Shown here: positions 7,932 to 15,760 of the stretch, piece by piece
Layout: every line of letters begins with the position of its first letter
How positions within the stretch are numbered: position 1 is the first letter of the stretch
Assembly: GCA_965243775.1 (NCBI GenBank)
Contig: CBDEWF010000086.1
Location: 1-64,000, forward strand
From: Sansalvadorimonas sp965243775
GTDB taxonomy: Bacteria > Pseudomonadota > Gammaproteobacteria > Pseudomonadales > Endozoicomonadaceae
Length of the DNA: 64,000 nt
Reading direction: 5' to 3'
Notes under the pieces: generated by a model
What the model was told of the DNA's origin: nothing
The model's database searches: none
Seen by the model: the letters and a program-made list of their open reading frames with translations, nothing else
Program-made: the position numbers and the translations under genes

Positions 7932-9679
7932 CAGGTACGCTCCGTCTTGCTCAGCCACATATCACGCATTGCTCCATCCTTGATCTGCATGGGATAAACA
8001 TGCTCACTGGCATCAACTGACACATCAAGGAAGACCAGACGGTCTTTCAAGGCAAAGGCCTCTTCCATTGCCGGGCGCAGATCCTTCAGTTCAGTAACTG
8101 TCATTCCCACGTGCCCATAAGCCTCCACAAGCTTCTTGAAATCCGGCAGGGACTCCATATAGGAGTGGGAATAGCGGCTGTCGTACTGCATATCCTGCCA
8201 TTGACGCACCATGCCAAGGGTCTGGTTGTTGATGTTGATCAACTTGACCCCGAGGTCATACTGGCGACAGGTCGACAGCTCCTGAATATTCATCTGGATA
8301 CTGCCTTCACCGGTAACGCAGGCAACCGTGGCATCCGGGTTATGCAGCTTGATACCCATAGCTGCAGGGAAACCAAAGCCCATGGTTCCCAGACCTCCGG
8401 AGCTTATCCACCGATGGGGCTTGTCAAACAGATAGTGCTGGGCCGCAAACATCTGATGCTGACCGACATCGGTAACGATATACGCATCATCATTGCGGGT
8501 GACATCATACAGGGCCTGAACAACCTGCTGAGGCTTGATGTTGGTGCCGTCACCGGCATCATAAGGGAACAGCCCCCCACGGCTATCACGCCATTCATCA
8601 ATCTGTTTCCACCAGCTTTCCAGTGCATTTCGATCCTGAACGTCCTTAGCCTGATTGACCTGGGTTATCATCTCCCTGAGCACGCTGTCCACCGGGCCGA
8701 CTATCGGGATATCTACCGGAACATTCTTGGCGATACTGGCAGGATCAATATCAATATGAACAATTTTGGCAGTCGGGCAGAATTTGCTTGTGCTGTTGGT
8801 AACCCGGTCATCAAAACGGGCTCCTACGGCCAGTACCAGATCACTATGATGCATGGCCAGGTTCGCGGTATAGCTGCCGTGCATACCTAACATGCCCACG
8901 AACTGCTTATCAGTTCCCGGGAATGAGCCCAACCCCATCAGGGTATTGGTTACTGGCACCCCACTGAGGCGTGCCAGCAAAGTCAGCTCTTCGGAAGCAT
9001 TTCCCATCACCACACCACCACCAGCATAAATAATGGGACGGCGAGCCTTCAGCAGTAGATCAACAGCTTTGCGAATCTGGCCGCTATGACCTTTTACCGG
9101 TGGACTATAAGAGCGGATTTTGATCTTCTTGGGGTACTCGTAAGGGTACTTTTTGCTCAGATCGGTAATATCTTTCGGCAGATCGACGACAACCGGACCC
9201 GGCCGACCTGTCTGGGCAATATAAAAGGCCTTGCGGATAACCTCCGGAATATCCTCAGCCCGCTTGACCAGGAAACTGTGTTTCACGACAGGACGGGAGA
9301 TACCCACCATATCGGTTTCCTGGAACATATCGGAGCCAATGAACTGGGAAGGTACTTGACCAGAAAGCACAACCATAGGAATTGAATCCATATAGGCTGT
9401 GGCAATACCAGTAATGGTATTTGTTGCCCCTGGACCTGAAGTAACCAGAGCTACTCCCGCCTTGCCCGATGCCCGAGCATAGCCGTCAGCCATATGGGCT
9501 GCAGCTTGTTCATGTCTTACGAGGACGTGGGTAATCTTGTCCTGGCGAAAAATGGCATCGTATACATGCAGCAGTGCGCCACCCGGATAACCGTATATAT
9601 ACTCGACACCCTCATCTGCGAGAGCGCGTACTACCATGTCCGCTCCGGACAGAAGTTCGACTTGCTTAGCCTCAGTCAC
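7931..9679 (-). CDS. ilvI: Acetolactate synthase large (catalytic) subunit
   Basis: 582-residue thiamine-diphosphate enzyme that condenses two pyruvates, or pyruvate with 2-oxobutyrate, in the first common step of valine, leucine and isoleucine synthesis. Visible signatures are YGYPGGALLHVYDA with the catalytic Glu in RHEQAAAHMADGYAR, the central FAD/CoA-like domain, and the ThDP/Mg motif GEGSIQMNIQELSTC. The start is GTG at 9679; nearby ATG codons upstream are out of frame. It forms a coupled operon with ilvH. Confidence 0.96.
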   Translation of the reverse strand: MTEAKQVELLSGADMVVRALADEGVEYIYGYPGGALLHVYDAIFRQDKITHVLVRHEQAAAHMADGYARASGKAGVALVTSGPGATNTITGIATAYMDSIPMVVLSGQVPSQFIGSDMFQETDMVGISRPVVKHSFLVKRAEDIPEVIRKAFYIAQTGRPGPVVVDLPKDITDLSKKYPYEYPKKIKIRSYSPPVKGHSGQIRKAVDLLLKARRPIIYAGGGVVMGNASEELTLLARLSGVPVTNTLMGLGSFPGTDKQFVGMLGMHGSYTANLAMHHSDLVLAVGARFDDRVTNSTSKFCPTAKIVHIDIDPASIAKNVPVDIPIVGPVDSVLREMITQVNQAKDVQDRNALESWWKQIDEWRDSRGGLFPYDAGDGTNIKPQQVVQALYDVTRNDDAYIVTDVGQHQMFAAQHYLFDKPHRWISSGGLGTMGFGFPAAMGIKLHNPDATVACVTGEGSIQMNIQELSTCRQYDLGVKLININNQTLGMVRQWQDMQYDSRYSHSYMESLPDFKKLVEAYGHVGMTVTELKDLRPAMEEAFALKDRLVFLDVSVDASEHVYPMQIKDGAMRDMWLSKTERT

Positions 9680-10127
9680 GGAATCACCATTATTTTTGCA
9701 CCTGCACCGTTTATATAAATAGCGCTAAGGTGAGCTGTTGTTATCCATTCGATAGGTTGAGCGATAGGCCTGGAGGCGCTAATTAATGGCACCTTTAAGA
9801 GCTCTATATGGCTACAACCCTGCGCCCTGACTCGATTTATGAATTTGTTATGTCATGTCTCGTTCTTACAGGCCTGTTTGTGAGACCTCAGCACTCCTGA
9901 GGCAGGTCTTGCCATCCAGGAATGGAACCGGGTAAGGCAGATATTGATTTATCCCGGTTACAGAGCAAAGCTGGAACCCAGACAACAGATAATGCCTGAA
10001 TATTCCGGGTCCGGAGCAATTGTTGACTGCGAAACAGAGCGAGTCAATAGCCTGAACGGCTATAGCTGCTTTAATAAAGGGATAAGACGCATAGAAACAC
10101 CGATAGGATTGTCAATTCCGGTAGCCC
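9680..10127. other. Upstream region of ilvI, about 450 bases
   Basis: Divergent spacer between ilvI and the DUF4124 gene. A hairpin CCTCAG-CACTC-CTGAGG lies at 9886-9902, flanked by an outer AGACC/GGTCT pair. An AT-rich TATATAAA-like segment lies near 9711-9719, close to the ilvI start. I looked for a branched-chain leader peptide on the minus strand and found none that is convincing. Confidence 0.4.
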
Positions 10128-10592
10128 ATGGACGCCAGAAAGCTTTTTTTCATACTATCAGTCGCCCTGTTTTTGACGCAGGCAGGTTTCCTTCGTGCTG
10201 AAAATATCTATCGCTGGATAGATGAGCAGGGTAACCCGCACTTTACCAGAACACCACCCACGACCAGTGCATTCGATGAGGTTGAGAACGGCACGATCCA
10301 GCCTATAGAAGAAGTAGAAGATAACGAAGAGACAGAAGAAGCCTCCACAGATGATGGCCAACCCCCAAAAAATGAGCTGACCACAGAGGAAAAATATTCC
10401 AAGCAGCTCGATAAACTTCAGGATCAGAAGAAGCAGGCCTGCGAGCAGGCCAGGAAAAACAAACAGTACCTTCTCAATAAACACCGGATAAGAATGAAGC
10501 AGACCGACGGCTCAATTAAAACCCTTACCCGGGAAGAGAAGCTCAGACAGTTGGATGCAGCGGATCAGGCTATTAAGGCCAACTGCGATTAG
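10128..10592 (+). CDS. DUF4124 domain exported protein
   Basis: 154 residues. A signal peptide (residues 1-24, FFILSVALFLTQAGFLRA) is followed by a DUF4124 domain (IYRWIDEQGNPHFTRTPP), an acidic linker and a Lys/Gln-rich helical tail likely to form a coiled coil. Its function is unknown; proteins of this family are envelope-associated. A DUF4124-type gene next to ilvI is also what I recall from Pseudomonas, so this part of the locus is ancestral. Confidence 0.8.
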   Translation: MDARKLFFILSVALFLTQAGFLRAENIYRWIDEQGNPHFTRTPPTTSAFDEVENGTIQPIEEVEDNEETEEASTDDGQPPKNELTTEEKYSKQLDKLQDQKKQACEQARKNKQYLLNKHRIRMKQTDGSIKTLTREEKLRQLDAADQAIKANCD

Positions 10593-10640
10593 CTCTCCTG
10601 AAACATATGGACTGAAGAAATTCCCTTTCCCCGTTTTCAC

Positions 10641-12260
10641 CTAATAACGCTTAACTTCTCCTTTGGGTTCATATCTGCTGACTTTGATTGGAGAATTTTT
10701 CTGGATATATTCTTTCAACACTTCAGCATCAATAAACCCCATATTCACAAACCCCGGTTTCTCATCAATTTTGGGATAGCCGTCACCACCGGATGCGGAA
10801 AAGCTGTTCACTGCCATACGGTAGATTTTATCCTCTTCTACCTTCCTGCCATTAACCAGAAGTTTCTTGAGCATGCCATCTTCCACAGTCATGGTAATCC
10901 CGACAAAGTGGGCAAAAGCACCACTGTCCGGGGGCATGCTTCCGACAACCTGCAGATAATTTTTCAAATCCTTTCCTGAAAGCTCGTAATAACTGACCTG
11001 ATTACCAAAAGGCTGTACCTTGAGCACATCCCGGTATGTTATTGCTCCTTCCAGAATACTGGCTCTAATACCACCACTGTTGATGACAGCCAGATCCGCC
11101 TTGGCCCGCTCTTTCTGTGCTGTGGCAATCAGCCTGCCCAGAGCAGTTTCATGAAAACGAACCTCTGCCCTTTCTCCGGGAAGGCGTGCATCCGTTACCC
11201 CGACCTTCACTTTCAGACGTTCTTCTCCTTTCTTCTGGTAAGGTTCCAGAAGGGAAAGCATTTCTTTGTCTTCAGGAATTTTCTTGTCGATATAAACGTA
11301 GGTCTTCTTCCCGTTACGGATAACTTTTTCCTTCAAGTTAACTGGAACCAGTCGGTACTCCGTCAACTTCAAAACCCCATTGCTGTAAATAAAGTCAGCA
11401 CGCCCGACATATTTACCCCACTCAAAAGCCTGCATGATGTAGGTAGAATTTTTTATGTCCGGGCGGAACAGGGGATCCTGGGAGTGGCCACCAGCAATAA
11501 TATCAATACCATCCACATCATTAGCCAACCTGTAATCTCCAGGAGCATTAACCCCGTGCTTGCCACGGAAATACCACCCCATGTGGGTCGCAGCAATCAC
11601 AATATCAGCCTGTCTGCGCAGCTCGGGCATAAGAGCTTTGGCTTCTTTTACCGGATCGCGAAAATCTAGGTCTTTAACAACATCCGGGTTTGCTGTTGTC
11701 ACGGTATCGAGGGTAGTTAGTCCGATGACAGCTACTTTTAACTGCCCGGCATCAAGAATGGTATAAGGCTGGAACAGGCGTTTACCGGTTTTCTTGAGAT
11801 ATATGTTGGCAGCCAGAAATGGAAAGTTGGCCCACTGTGCCTGCTTCATCAATATTGGCAAGGGGTTATCAAATTCGTGGTTGCCTACAGCCGAAGCATC
11901 GTAACCAATAAGATTCATTCCCTTGATATCAGGTAGAGCGTCCAGCAGGTCAGAAGAAGGAACCCCTGTATTAATATCGCCTCCAGATAACAGCAGCACC
12001 GAACCACCTTCAGCCTCAACTTCCTTGCGAATCTGATCAATCAGAGTTTTGCGAGCGGCCATTCCTCCCTCACCCCGGGAGTTACGCCAAAAGTGGCCAT
12101 GATTATCATTAGTATGGAGAACAGTCAGTTTATGAACCTTGCCGTCACAGGTACTCTGCTTATGCTGCCAGTATTGACTTACCTGTTCAGCAGTGCAGGC
12201 CGTCAGCAGCACAGTAAAAGACAGTAGACATATATAACGAAAGTAATGGAACACCCGCAT
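10641..12260 (-). CDS. ushA: 5'-nucleotidase/UDP-sugar hydrolase lipoprotein
   Basis: 539 residues. A lipoprotein signal (LLTAC lipobox) anchors it to the envelope, as in the Vibrio NutA-type enzyme. The calcineurin-like metallophosphatase domain has TVLHTNDNHGHFW, SGGDINTG, VGNHEFDNP and ATHMGW; the C-terminal 5'-nucleotidase domain has NSGGIRAS, KVQPFGNQ and SASGGDGYP. It degrades extracellular nucleotides and UDP-sugars for salvage. The ATG at 12260 has GGAGG six bases upstream, which rejects a longer reading frame starting at 12305. Confidence 0.92.
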   Translation of the reverse strand: MRVFHYFRYICLLSFTVLLTACTAEQVSQYWQHKQSTCDGKVHKLTVLHTNDNHGHFWRNSRGEGGMAARKTLIDQIRKEVEAEGGSVLLLSGGDINTGVPSSDLLDALPDIKGMNLIGYDASAVGNHEFDNPLPILMKQAQWANFPFLAANIYLKKTGKRLFQPYTILDAGQLKVAVIGLTTLDTVTTANPDVVKDLDFRDPVKEAKALMPELRRQADIVIAATHMGWYFRGKHGVNAPGDYRLANDVDGIDIIAGGHSQDPLFRPDIKNSTYIMQAFEWGKYVGRADFIYSNGVLKLTEYRLVPVNLKEKVIRNGKKTYVYIDKKIPEDKEMLSLLEPYQKKGEERLKVKVGVTDARLPGERAEVRFHETALGRLIATAQKERAKADLAVINSGGIRASILEGAITYRDVLKVQPFGNQVSYYELSGKDLKNYLQVVGSMPPDSGAFAHFVGITMTVEDGMLKKLLVNGRKVEEDKIYRMAVNSFSASGGDGYPKIDEKPGFVNMGFIDAEVLKEYIQKNSPIKVSRYEPKGEVKRY

Positions 12261-12356
12261 GCTCAACCTCCGGATAACCGGCAAAAGGATGTATGACGAA
12301 GGCATAAGTCTAGGTGTTCTTTTACGAGTTACCCGGCTGGCTTGTAGAACAAACGT

Positions 12357-12692
12357 TCAGCTCATAGATTGATCAAGACGGGAAATAATATCCAGCAGCT
12401 GGGAAGCATCCTTTCCCATATGCTTAAATGCTTCTTCTGCATAAGGAGTGAGACAACCGCCCGCCGGCAGATCAGAGCCATGCTCAATCATGGCCCGCAG
12501 TCGCATGATATATATCCACTGCAGCCACTCACTGAACGACATAGTATCCACACAGAAAGGCTCCTGGCTTGCCATGGCTTCAGGGGAAGGAGGCATACCT
12601 GACCAGAGCCCACTGGATTTCAGGGAACCTTCAAGTTCGGTAAGCAGGGATGAAACGACTTCACTCAAAACATCTGTCTCCAAAACAACCAT
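12357..12692 (-). CDS. yqcC: YqcC family protein
   Basis: About 111 residues. It matches the small YqcC (DUF446) family of proteobacteria: FCVDTMSFSEWLQWIYIMRL corresponds to the conserved F-x-M-D-T-M-x-x-x-E-W-L-Q-W core, followed by the LP-x-x-x-x-x-x-PY-x-E-x-A segment. The function is not established; in enterics it neighbours the tRNA pseudouridine synthase truC. The ATG at 12692 is preferred over one eight codons upstream (12716), because similarity begins close to it. Confidence 0.78.
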   Translation of the reverse strand: MVVLETDVLSEVVSSLLTELEGSLKSSGLWSGMPPSPEAMASQEPFCVDTMSFSEWLQWIYIMRLRAMIEHGSDLPAGGCLTPYAEEAFKHMGKDASQLLDIISRLDQSMS

Positions 12693-12729
12693 AAGTACCC
12701 AGCCATATGAAAACATGTCTGGATACTTA

Positions 12730-12786
12730 AGAAGCTGCCTGAAAAGTCATGTTGCTACTGCGGACGTGACTTTTCAGACAGCTTCT
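12730..12786. repeat. 57-base near-perfect palindrome
   Basis: AGAAGCTG-C-CTGAAAAGTCA on the left faces TGACTTTTCAG-A-CAGCTTCT on the right across a loop of about 13 bases. That gives roughly 20 paired bases with a few mismatches. It stands between yqcC and the TPR gene. No T run follows on either strand, so a dispersed palindromic element (REP or MITE type) is more likely than a terminator. Confidence 0.6.
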
Positions 12787-12832
12787 AAGCGGAAAATAAA
12801 CCGCCGGACAATAACTGTGTCTTCGGATAACC

Positions 12833-13240
12833 TCAAGACTCTGCTGACAAAGAGATCAACAAGCCATTAAGCTGATTGCGCAGAACCGGATGATAAGCCA
12901 GAGACAATCCTCTGCGCGCCAGATTAACTGACATCCCCAGCTTACCCTGCTGTTTGCGAATACTGGCCAGATAATAATAAATCAGCGCATCATCAGGACT
13001 GATTCTTAGAGCCCGGTTCAGGGTAACCAGTCCCTTTTCCATATTGCCCAGTGTCCAGCTTTCCCGCCCATCACGAATCAATTGCTGTACGGCCTGAGGT
13101 CGCTTCTTTGAAGTTAACTGCTCCAGGTGAGAAAAACTCATCGGTACATCCTGCACACCAGACAGCCCACTACAGCCCGATAGAAACACCACCAAAAACA
13201 GGACGATAGACAGGGGTGAAATTTTTACTGTGCCATTCAT
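12833..13240 (-). CDS. TPR-containing lipoprotein
   Basis: 135 residues. A lipoprotein signal ends in the LSGC lipobox (Cys near residue 23). One to two tetratricopeptide-like repeats follow (WTLGNMEKGLVTLNRALRISPDDALIYYYLASI, cited only as a region near residues 62-95). It starts two bases after the mrcB stop, so translation is probably coupled. A TPR protein next to mrcB is also what I recall from Pseudomonas. It may act with PBP1B at the outer membrane, by analogy with LpoB, but there is no sequence similarity to LpoB that I can see. Confidence 0.75.
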   Translation of the reverse strand: MNGTVKISPLSIVLFLVVFLSGCSGLSGVQDVPMSFSHLEQLTSKKRPQAVQQLIRDGRESWTLGNMEKGLVTLNRALRISPDDALIYYYLASIRKQQGKLGMSVNLARRGLSLAYHPVLRNQLNGLLISLSAES

Positions 13241-13242
13241 TG

Positions 13243-15621
13243 TTAATCCAAAAGCGCCTTAAACCAGTCAACTGCACCTTTTACAGAAGATGCTCCGGAA
13301 CAAGGGGCAGACTCCTGTGGCTGCGATCCCCGAATAAAGAGTATGGAATCTGAGTCGGTACAGTTTCCACCTCCCAGCAAACCAGTTTTGTTATCGATAC
13401 TATAAAATGCCAGATCTTCAGACACCGGAACCTTCAGTGATTTCAGTGGCCGCCTAGCCATAAAATCTGTCCAGACACGCAGTGCACCACTGCTTCCGGT
13501 ATACCGGGTCGGTTTATTATCATCCTTACCCATCCATACTACGGCCAGAGTATCTCTGGAATAACCGGCAAACCAACTATCCCTGCGGTCATCAGTCGTT
13601 CCCGTTTTTCCTGCCACTCTTACAGATGAAGGCAGAGTGCGATAAACAGATGCCCCGGTGCCCACTTTCATGGTTTTCCGAAGGGCAAAATCAACCAGTG
13701 CAACATCACCGGCTGGAAAAGCCTTCTCTACAGACAAGCTATAGTGCCGCAGCGGCTGTCCACCGGAATCCTGAACAGTATCAATAGCCCTCAGGGGCGT
13801 ACGATAGCCACCGGAAGCCAGAGTCTGGTACATGGCTGCGACTTCCACAGGACTCATGCTCAGGGAACCCAGCAGAAGTGAAGGATAAGGAGTAATATTC
13901 CTGGTCATCCCCATAGAACGCAGCGTATCTACAACCCGGGGCAGGCCGATATCCATTCCCAGCCTGGCCGTGGCCTGGTTATAGGATTTCGCCAGTGCCA
14001 GATAGAGAGGAACACTGCCATGGGACTTCTTGTCGTAGTTCTGGGGCGACCACTCACGCCCACTACGCTCTGTCAGGGTAATCGGTTCATCCTGAAGCCT
14101 GGTCGCCAGCGTATAACGTGATGATTCTGACAGAGCCGCCAGATAGACAGCGGGTTTTACCAGGGAACCGATAGGCCGCTCTGCATCAAGTGCCCGGTTA
14201 AACCCGGCGAAACCAGAATCCCGGCCTCCAATGACAGCTTTTACATCACCAGTGCGGGCATCAGTCACCACCATCGCGGCCTCAAGACCGGTATCCCTCT
14301 TTCCTTCCAGCTGGCGAGTAACCTTCTCCAGACTCTGCTGTGCCTGCTGTTGGATAATAGGATCCATACTGGTAAAAATGCGCAGACCTTCACTGGTCAG
14401 ATCAGCATCCCGGTAATCTGAACGAAGCTGCCGTTTAACCAAGTCAATATAGGCTGGAAAAGCATTCGCCTGAAGGCGCTCAGTGGATACCACACCCAAC
14501 CCACGCTTCTTGGCGCGGCTCACATCAGCCCGTGAGGCCACACCATGTTTGGCGAACATATCCAGTACCAGATCACGCCGATCCCTGGCCCGTTGTGGAT
14601 AACGTCGCGGGTTGTAGTAAGACGGCCCCTTAACAATGGCTACCAGCAAAGCCAGGCGTGACAAATCCAGCTCACCCAAGGGGCGGGCGAAGTAAAACTG
14701 GCTGGCCAGGGCAAAACCATTGACAGAGCGCTGCCCCTGCTGCCCCAGGTAAACCTCATTTATATAGGTTTCGAGAATCTCATCTTTGGTGTAGCGAAAG
14801 TCCAGCAACAAGGCCATCAAAGCTTCTTCTACCTTGCGGGTAAAGGTACGCTGGTTATTCAGGTAGAAGTTCTTTACCAGCTGCTGGGTCAGGGTACTGC
14901 CCCCCTGGACGATCTCCCCTGCCATAATATTCACGACTGTGGCCCGGGCTATACCTTTGAATGAGATACCCCAGTGCTGGTAGTAATCCTGATCTTCGAC
15001 GACCACTAACCCTCTGGCCAGAGTTTTTGGCACATCTTTTAGTTGAACAAGAATACGGTCTTCATAACTGGCAGGATAAATCCCCCCCATAATCTGGGGG
15101 TCAAGACGAATCACTGAAATATTCTGCCCTGAGGTAGCCTGCAAATGCACCAGCTCGTTCCCGGCAAATTCAATTTTGATTTTCCGGGATTCTTCCGGGC
15201 CATCGGGAAACAAAAAACTTCTGGTATAAATTTCCAGAGTATTTCCGGAGCGGGAAAAGGTTCCCGGACGGCTGATTTTCTCTACAGGCTGATACCCCTG
15301 CCGACGCAGCTGGGCCTGCAGGACATCCGGTTTTAAAGTCAGACCTTCATAGAGTTCAACCGGACGTGCATACACTTTGGCCGGAATAGCCCACTTCTTG
15401 CCTTCAAAAGTGGTTGTAATGATGCTATCCAGGTAAACAAGCACTGCTGCAAGTACAACATAACCACAAAAAATCAGCTTCAGCAGGAACCCGCCCGAAG
15501 GAAGCCAGCGTTTCCCATTCTGTTTCCTGTTTTTTCTTGTAGCCGTGGCACCGCCTCTGGGTCTGGCACCCCTGTTGCCGGATTTGCTTCTGGATTTATT
15601 TCGGGACGTCTGTTTAGTCAT
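13243..15621 (-). CDS. mrcB: Penicillin-binding protein 1B
   Basis: 792-residue bifunctional peptidoglycan synthase. A very basic cytoplasmic tail (1-40) and one membrane anchor (45-65) come first. The UB2H-like region follows, then the GT51 glycosyltransferase with catalytic E209 (VVEDQDYY) and GGSTLTQQLVKN (240-251). The transpeptidase has S486-x-x-K489, S546-Y-N548 and K672-T-G-T. It polymerises lipid II glycan strands and cross-links them, and is the beta-lactam target. Full length, with all active-site motifs present. Confidence 0.97.
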   Translation of the reverse strand: MTKQTSRNKSRSKSGNRGARPRGGATATRKNRKQNGKRWLPSGGFLLKLIFCGYVVLAAVLVYLDSIITTTFEGKKWAIPAKVYARPVELYEGLTLKPDVLQAQLRRQGYQPVEKISRPGTFSRSGNTLEIYTRSFLFPDGPEESRKIKIEFAGNELVHLQATSGQNISVIRLDPQIMGGIYPASYEDRILVQLKDVPKTLARGLVVVEDQDYYQHWGISFKGIARATVVNIMAGEIVQGGSTLTQQLVKNFYLNNQRTFTRKVEEALMALLLDFRYTKDEILETYINEVYLGQQGQRSVNGFALASQFYFARPLGELDLSRLALLVAIVKGPSYYNPRRYPQRARDRRDLVLDMFAKHGVASRADVSRAKKRGLGVVSTERLQANAFPAYIDLVKRQLRSDYRDADLTSEGLRIFTSMDPIIQQQAQQSLEKVTRQLEGKRDTGLEAAMVVTDARTGDVKAVIGGRDSGFAGFNRALDAERPIGSLVKPAVYLAALSESSRYTLATRLQDEPITLTERSGREWSPQNYDKKSHGSVPLYLALAKSYNQATARLGMDIGLPRVVDTLRSMGMTRNITPYPSLLLGSLSMSPVEVAAMYQTLASGGYRTPLRAIDTVQDSGGQPLRHYSLSVEKAFPAGDVALVDFALRKTMKVGTGASVYRTLPSSVRVAGKTGTTDDRRDSWFAGYSRDTLAVVWMGKDDNKPTRYTGSSGALRVWTDFMARRPLKSLKVPVSEDLAFYSIDNKTGLLGGGNCTDSDSILFIRGSQPQESAPCSGASSVKGAVDWFKALLD

Positions 15622-15760
15622 AAAGCGGATTATATGACCATCGGGACCTTCATATCATTATTGTCAGTAATACTGACTGCCTGACCTGCAATATCTCAAG
15701 GAAGAAGCCATCAAACATTTAATAAGGACAACATTTATTATACAGTGAGGTATCAGTGAA

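Noticed and set aside
8111..8890. 259-codon open frame on the plus strand
   Set aside because: Antisense shadow of ilvI.
9680..10127. Leader-peptide attenuator for ilvIH
   Set aside because: No short frame with a run of Leu, Ile or Val codons followed by a terminator was found on the minus strand.
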